From positions 88,938 through 152,937 of the forward strand of contig DATIPQ010000038.1 of assembly GCA_035471785.1 (NCBI GenBank): a DNA stretch of 64,000 nucleotides, in the 5' to 3' direction. Under the pieces are notes generated by a model, which saw nothing but the letters and a program-made list of their open reading frames with translations, had not been told where the DNA came from and did not search any database. The position numbers and the translations under genes are program-made. Of this stretch, positions 63,361 through 64,000 are shown in pieces (within the stretch, counting starts at the first letter, position 1; every line of letters begins with the position of its first letter). The stretch is from Acidobacteriota bacterium (GTDB lineage: Bacteria > Acidobacteriota > UBA6911 > RPQK01 > DATIPO01).

Positions 63361-64000
63361 GTGGACGGGGGTCTGAACGACAAGAGGGACGAAAAAGATC
63401 TCGAAAACCTCCTCGCCGGGGACTCCCGAGCCGTCTGGAGAATCTGGAGACGATATGAGAGAGATCTTGGCAAGATCTGTGTCCGCTATTTGAAGTCGCC
63501 CGCCGATGCCGAGGGGGCCATGGGCGATTTGATGCTGCGGATCGTCGACAAACTCCCGCACAATGCGGCCAAGATCTCGAATCTGCGAGCCTGGCTGAAG
63601 CGGCTGGCCGTCAACCTTTGCCTCGACCGGCTCCGCCGCCGCCAAGGCTTCCGCCCTTTGGAGCGGGATATGCGGATTGAGAGCAGGACCCCCGAAAGGG
63701 ATCTGTTGACCGGTGAGTCCGAAGAGGTCATCGAGCGGCTGTTGGGAGAGATCTCGCAAAGTCTGCGCGAAGCTTTCGTGCTGCGTTTCCAACGCGACCT
63801 GTCTTACGCCGAGATTGCCGATCGACTGCAGATATCGAGAGCCGCCGCCCGCAAACGGATCGAGCGGGCGCGTGAGCAGTTGCGTGCGAAGCTTGAGGCT
63901 TCCCCCCGGTCCGGAAGCGAAGAGCCGGCGGCGGCCTCCCCGTTGCGAGTGGGACAGGCCTCCGAAATCAGGAGGGCTCCCTCGGTTTTGCGTCCGGTTT
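63361..64000 (+). CDS. ECF-like sigma factor, runs off window end
   Basis: An open frame continuing past the window. It reads VDGGLNDKRDEKDLENLLAGDSRAVWRIWRRYERDLGKICVRYLKSPADAEGAMGDLMLRIVDKL (sigma region 2) and ISQSLREAFVLRFQRDLSYAEIADRLQISRAAARKRIERAREQLRAKL (region 4), then a Pro/Ala/Ser-rich tail. The start is uncertain: GTG 63361, or TTG 63340 upstream in frame. It is at least 213 residues. A tail after region 4 suggests a fused regulatory extension beyond the window. It lies downstream of the metal-efflux operon. Confidence 0.75.
   Translation, partial: MDGGLNDKRDEKDLENLLAGDSRAVWRIWRRYERDLGKICVRYLKSPADAEGAMGDLMLRIVDKLPHNAAKISNLRAWLKRLAVNLCLDRLRRRQGFRPLERDMRIESRTPERDLLTGESEEVIERLLGEISQSLREAFVLRFQRDLSYAEIADRLQISRAAARKRIERAREQLRAKLEASPRSGSEEPAAASPLRVGQASEIRRAPSVLRPV

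Noticed and set aside
1-64000. tRNA or rRNA genes
   Set aside because: No T-loop GGTTCGANTCC with matching acceptor stems and no rRNA-like blocks were seen by eye; a tRNAscan run would settle it.

Overview
The window looks like a chromosomal piece of an Acidobacteria-type genome, probably an environmental one. It is GC-rich and Gram-negative in its envelope genes. Two gene families point to this phylum: a VWFA-related secreted protein (10771-11724) and an ADOP-type MacB/FtsX permease (13642-16431). The assignment is inferred from family content only. No rRNA, tRNA, CRISPR array, insertion sequence or prophage was seen.

Layout. 0-5 kb: a CMP-pseudaminate-type synthetase facing a Maf/DUF115 glycosyltransferase, then small membrane genes, an FGE-like protein and a stand-alone NFACT-R protein. 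5-12 kb: a secreted protein, an M1 aminopeptidase lipoprotein, a lytic transglycosylase, an NhaC antiporter and the VWFA protein. 12-13.6 kb: a toxin-antitoxin cluster (MazEF-like pair, VapBC-like pair, orphan Phd-like antitoxin). 13.6-18 kb: the ADOP permease with a fused HTH, and a TIR-like/DUF4071 protein, the best candidate for a conflict or signalling effector. 18-27.5 kb, all minus strand: an ECF sigma factor, a FecR-domain membrane protein and two ATPase/permease pairs in overlapping genes, then a third ABC pair behind a dispersed repeat. 28-31.6 kb: a degenerate YchF-like protein, an EcsC-family protein and an unusual ketoacyl synthase. 31.6-38 kb: a haem-motif lipoprotein, FAD reductase, methyltransferase, and an APH-like kinase divergent from an acyl-CoA dehydrogenase. 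38-44.3 kb: a two-component system, UppP and three HTH regulators around a 650-base palindrome-rich region. 44.4-54.4 kb: sugar isomerase and oxidoreductase, an eight-repeat surface protein, an aromatic amino acid decarboxylase, USP, cupin and a 4TM membrane protein. 54.5-63.1 kb: a Cus/Czc-type metal efflux operon with two outer-membrane genes. The window ends inside an ECF sigma factor gene.

Three genome-level patterns stand out. First, many genes lack a Shine-Dalgarno sequence and instead have a TATAAT-like hexamer 6-7 bases before the start codon, which suggests leaderless mRNAs. Second, an intergenic repeat of about 200-260 bases occurs twice, each time downstream of a gene in the same relative orientation. 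Third, several convergent pairs overlap at a shared CTAA or CTAG. All functions are inferred from sequence motifs read by eye; no database search was run.
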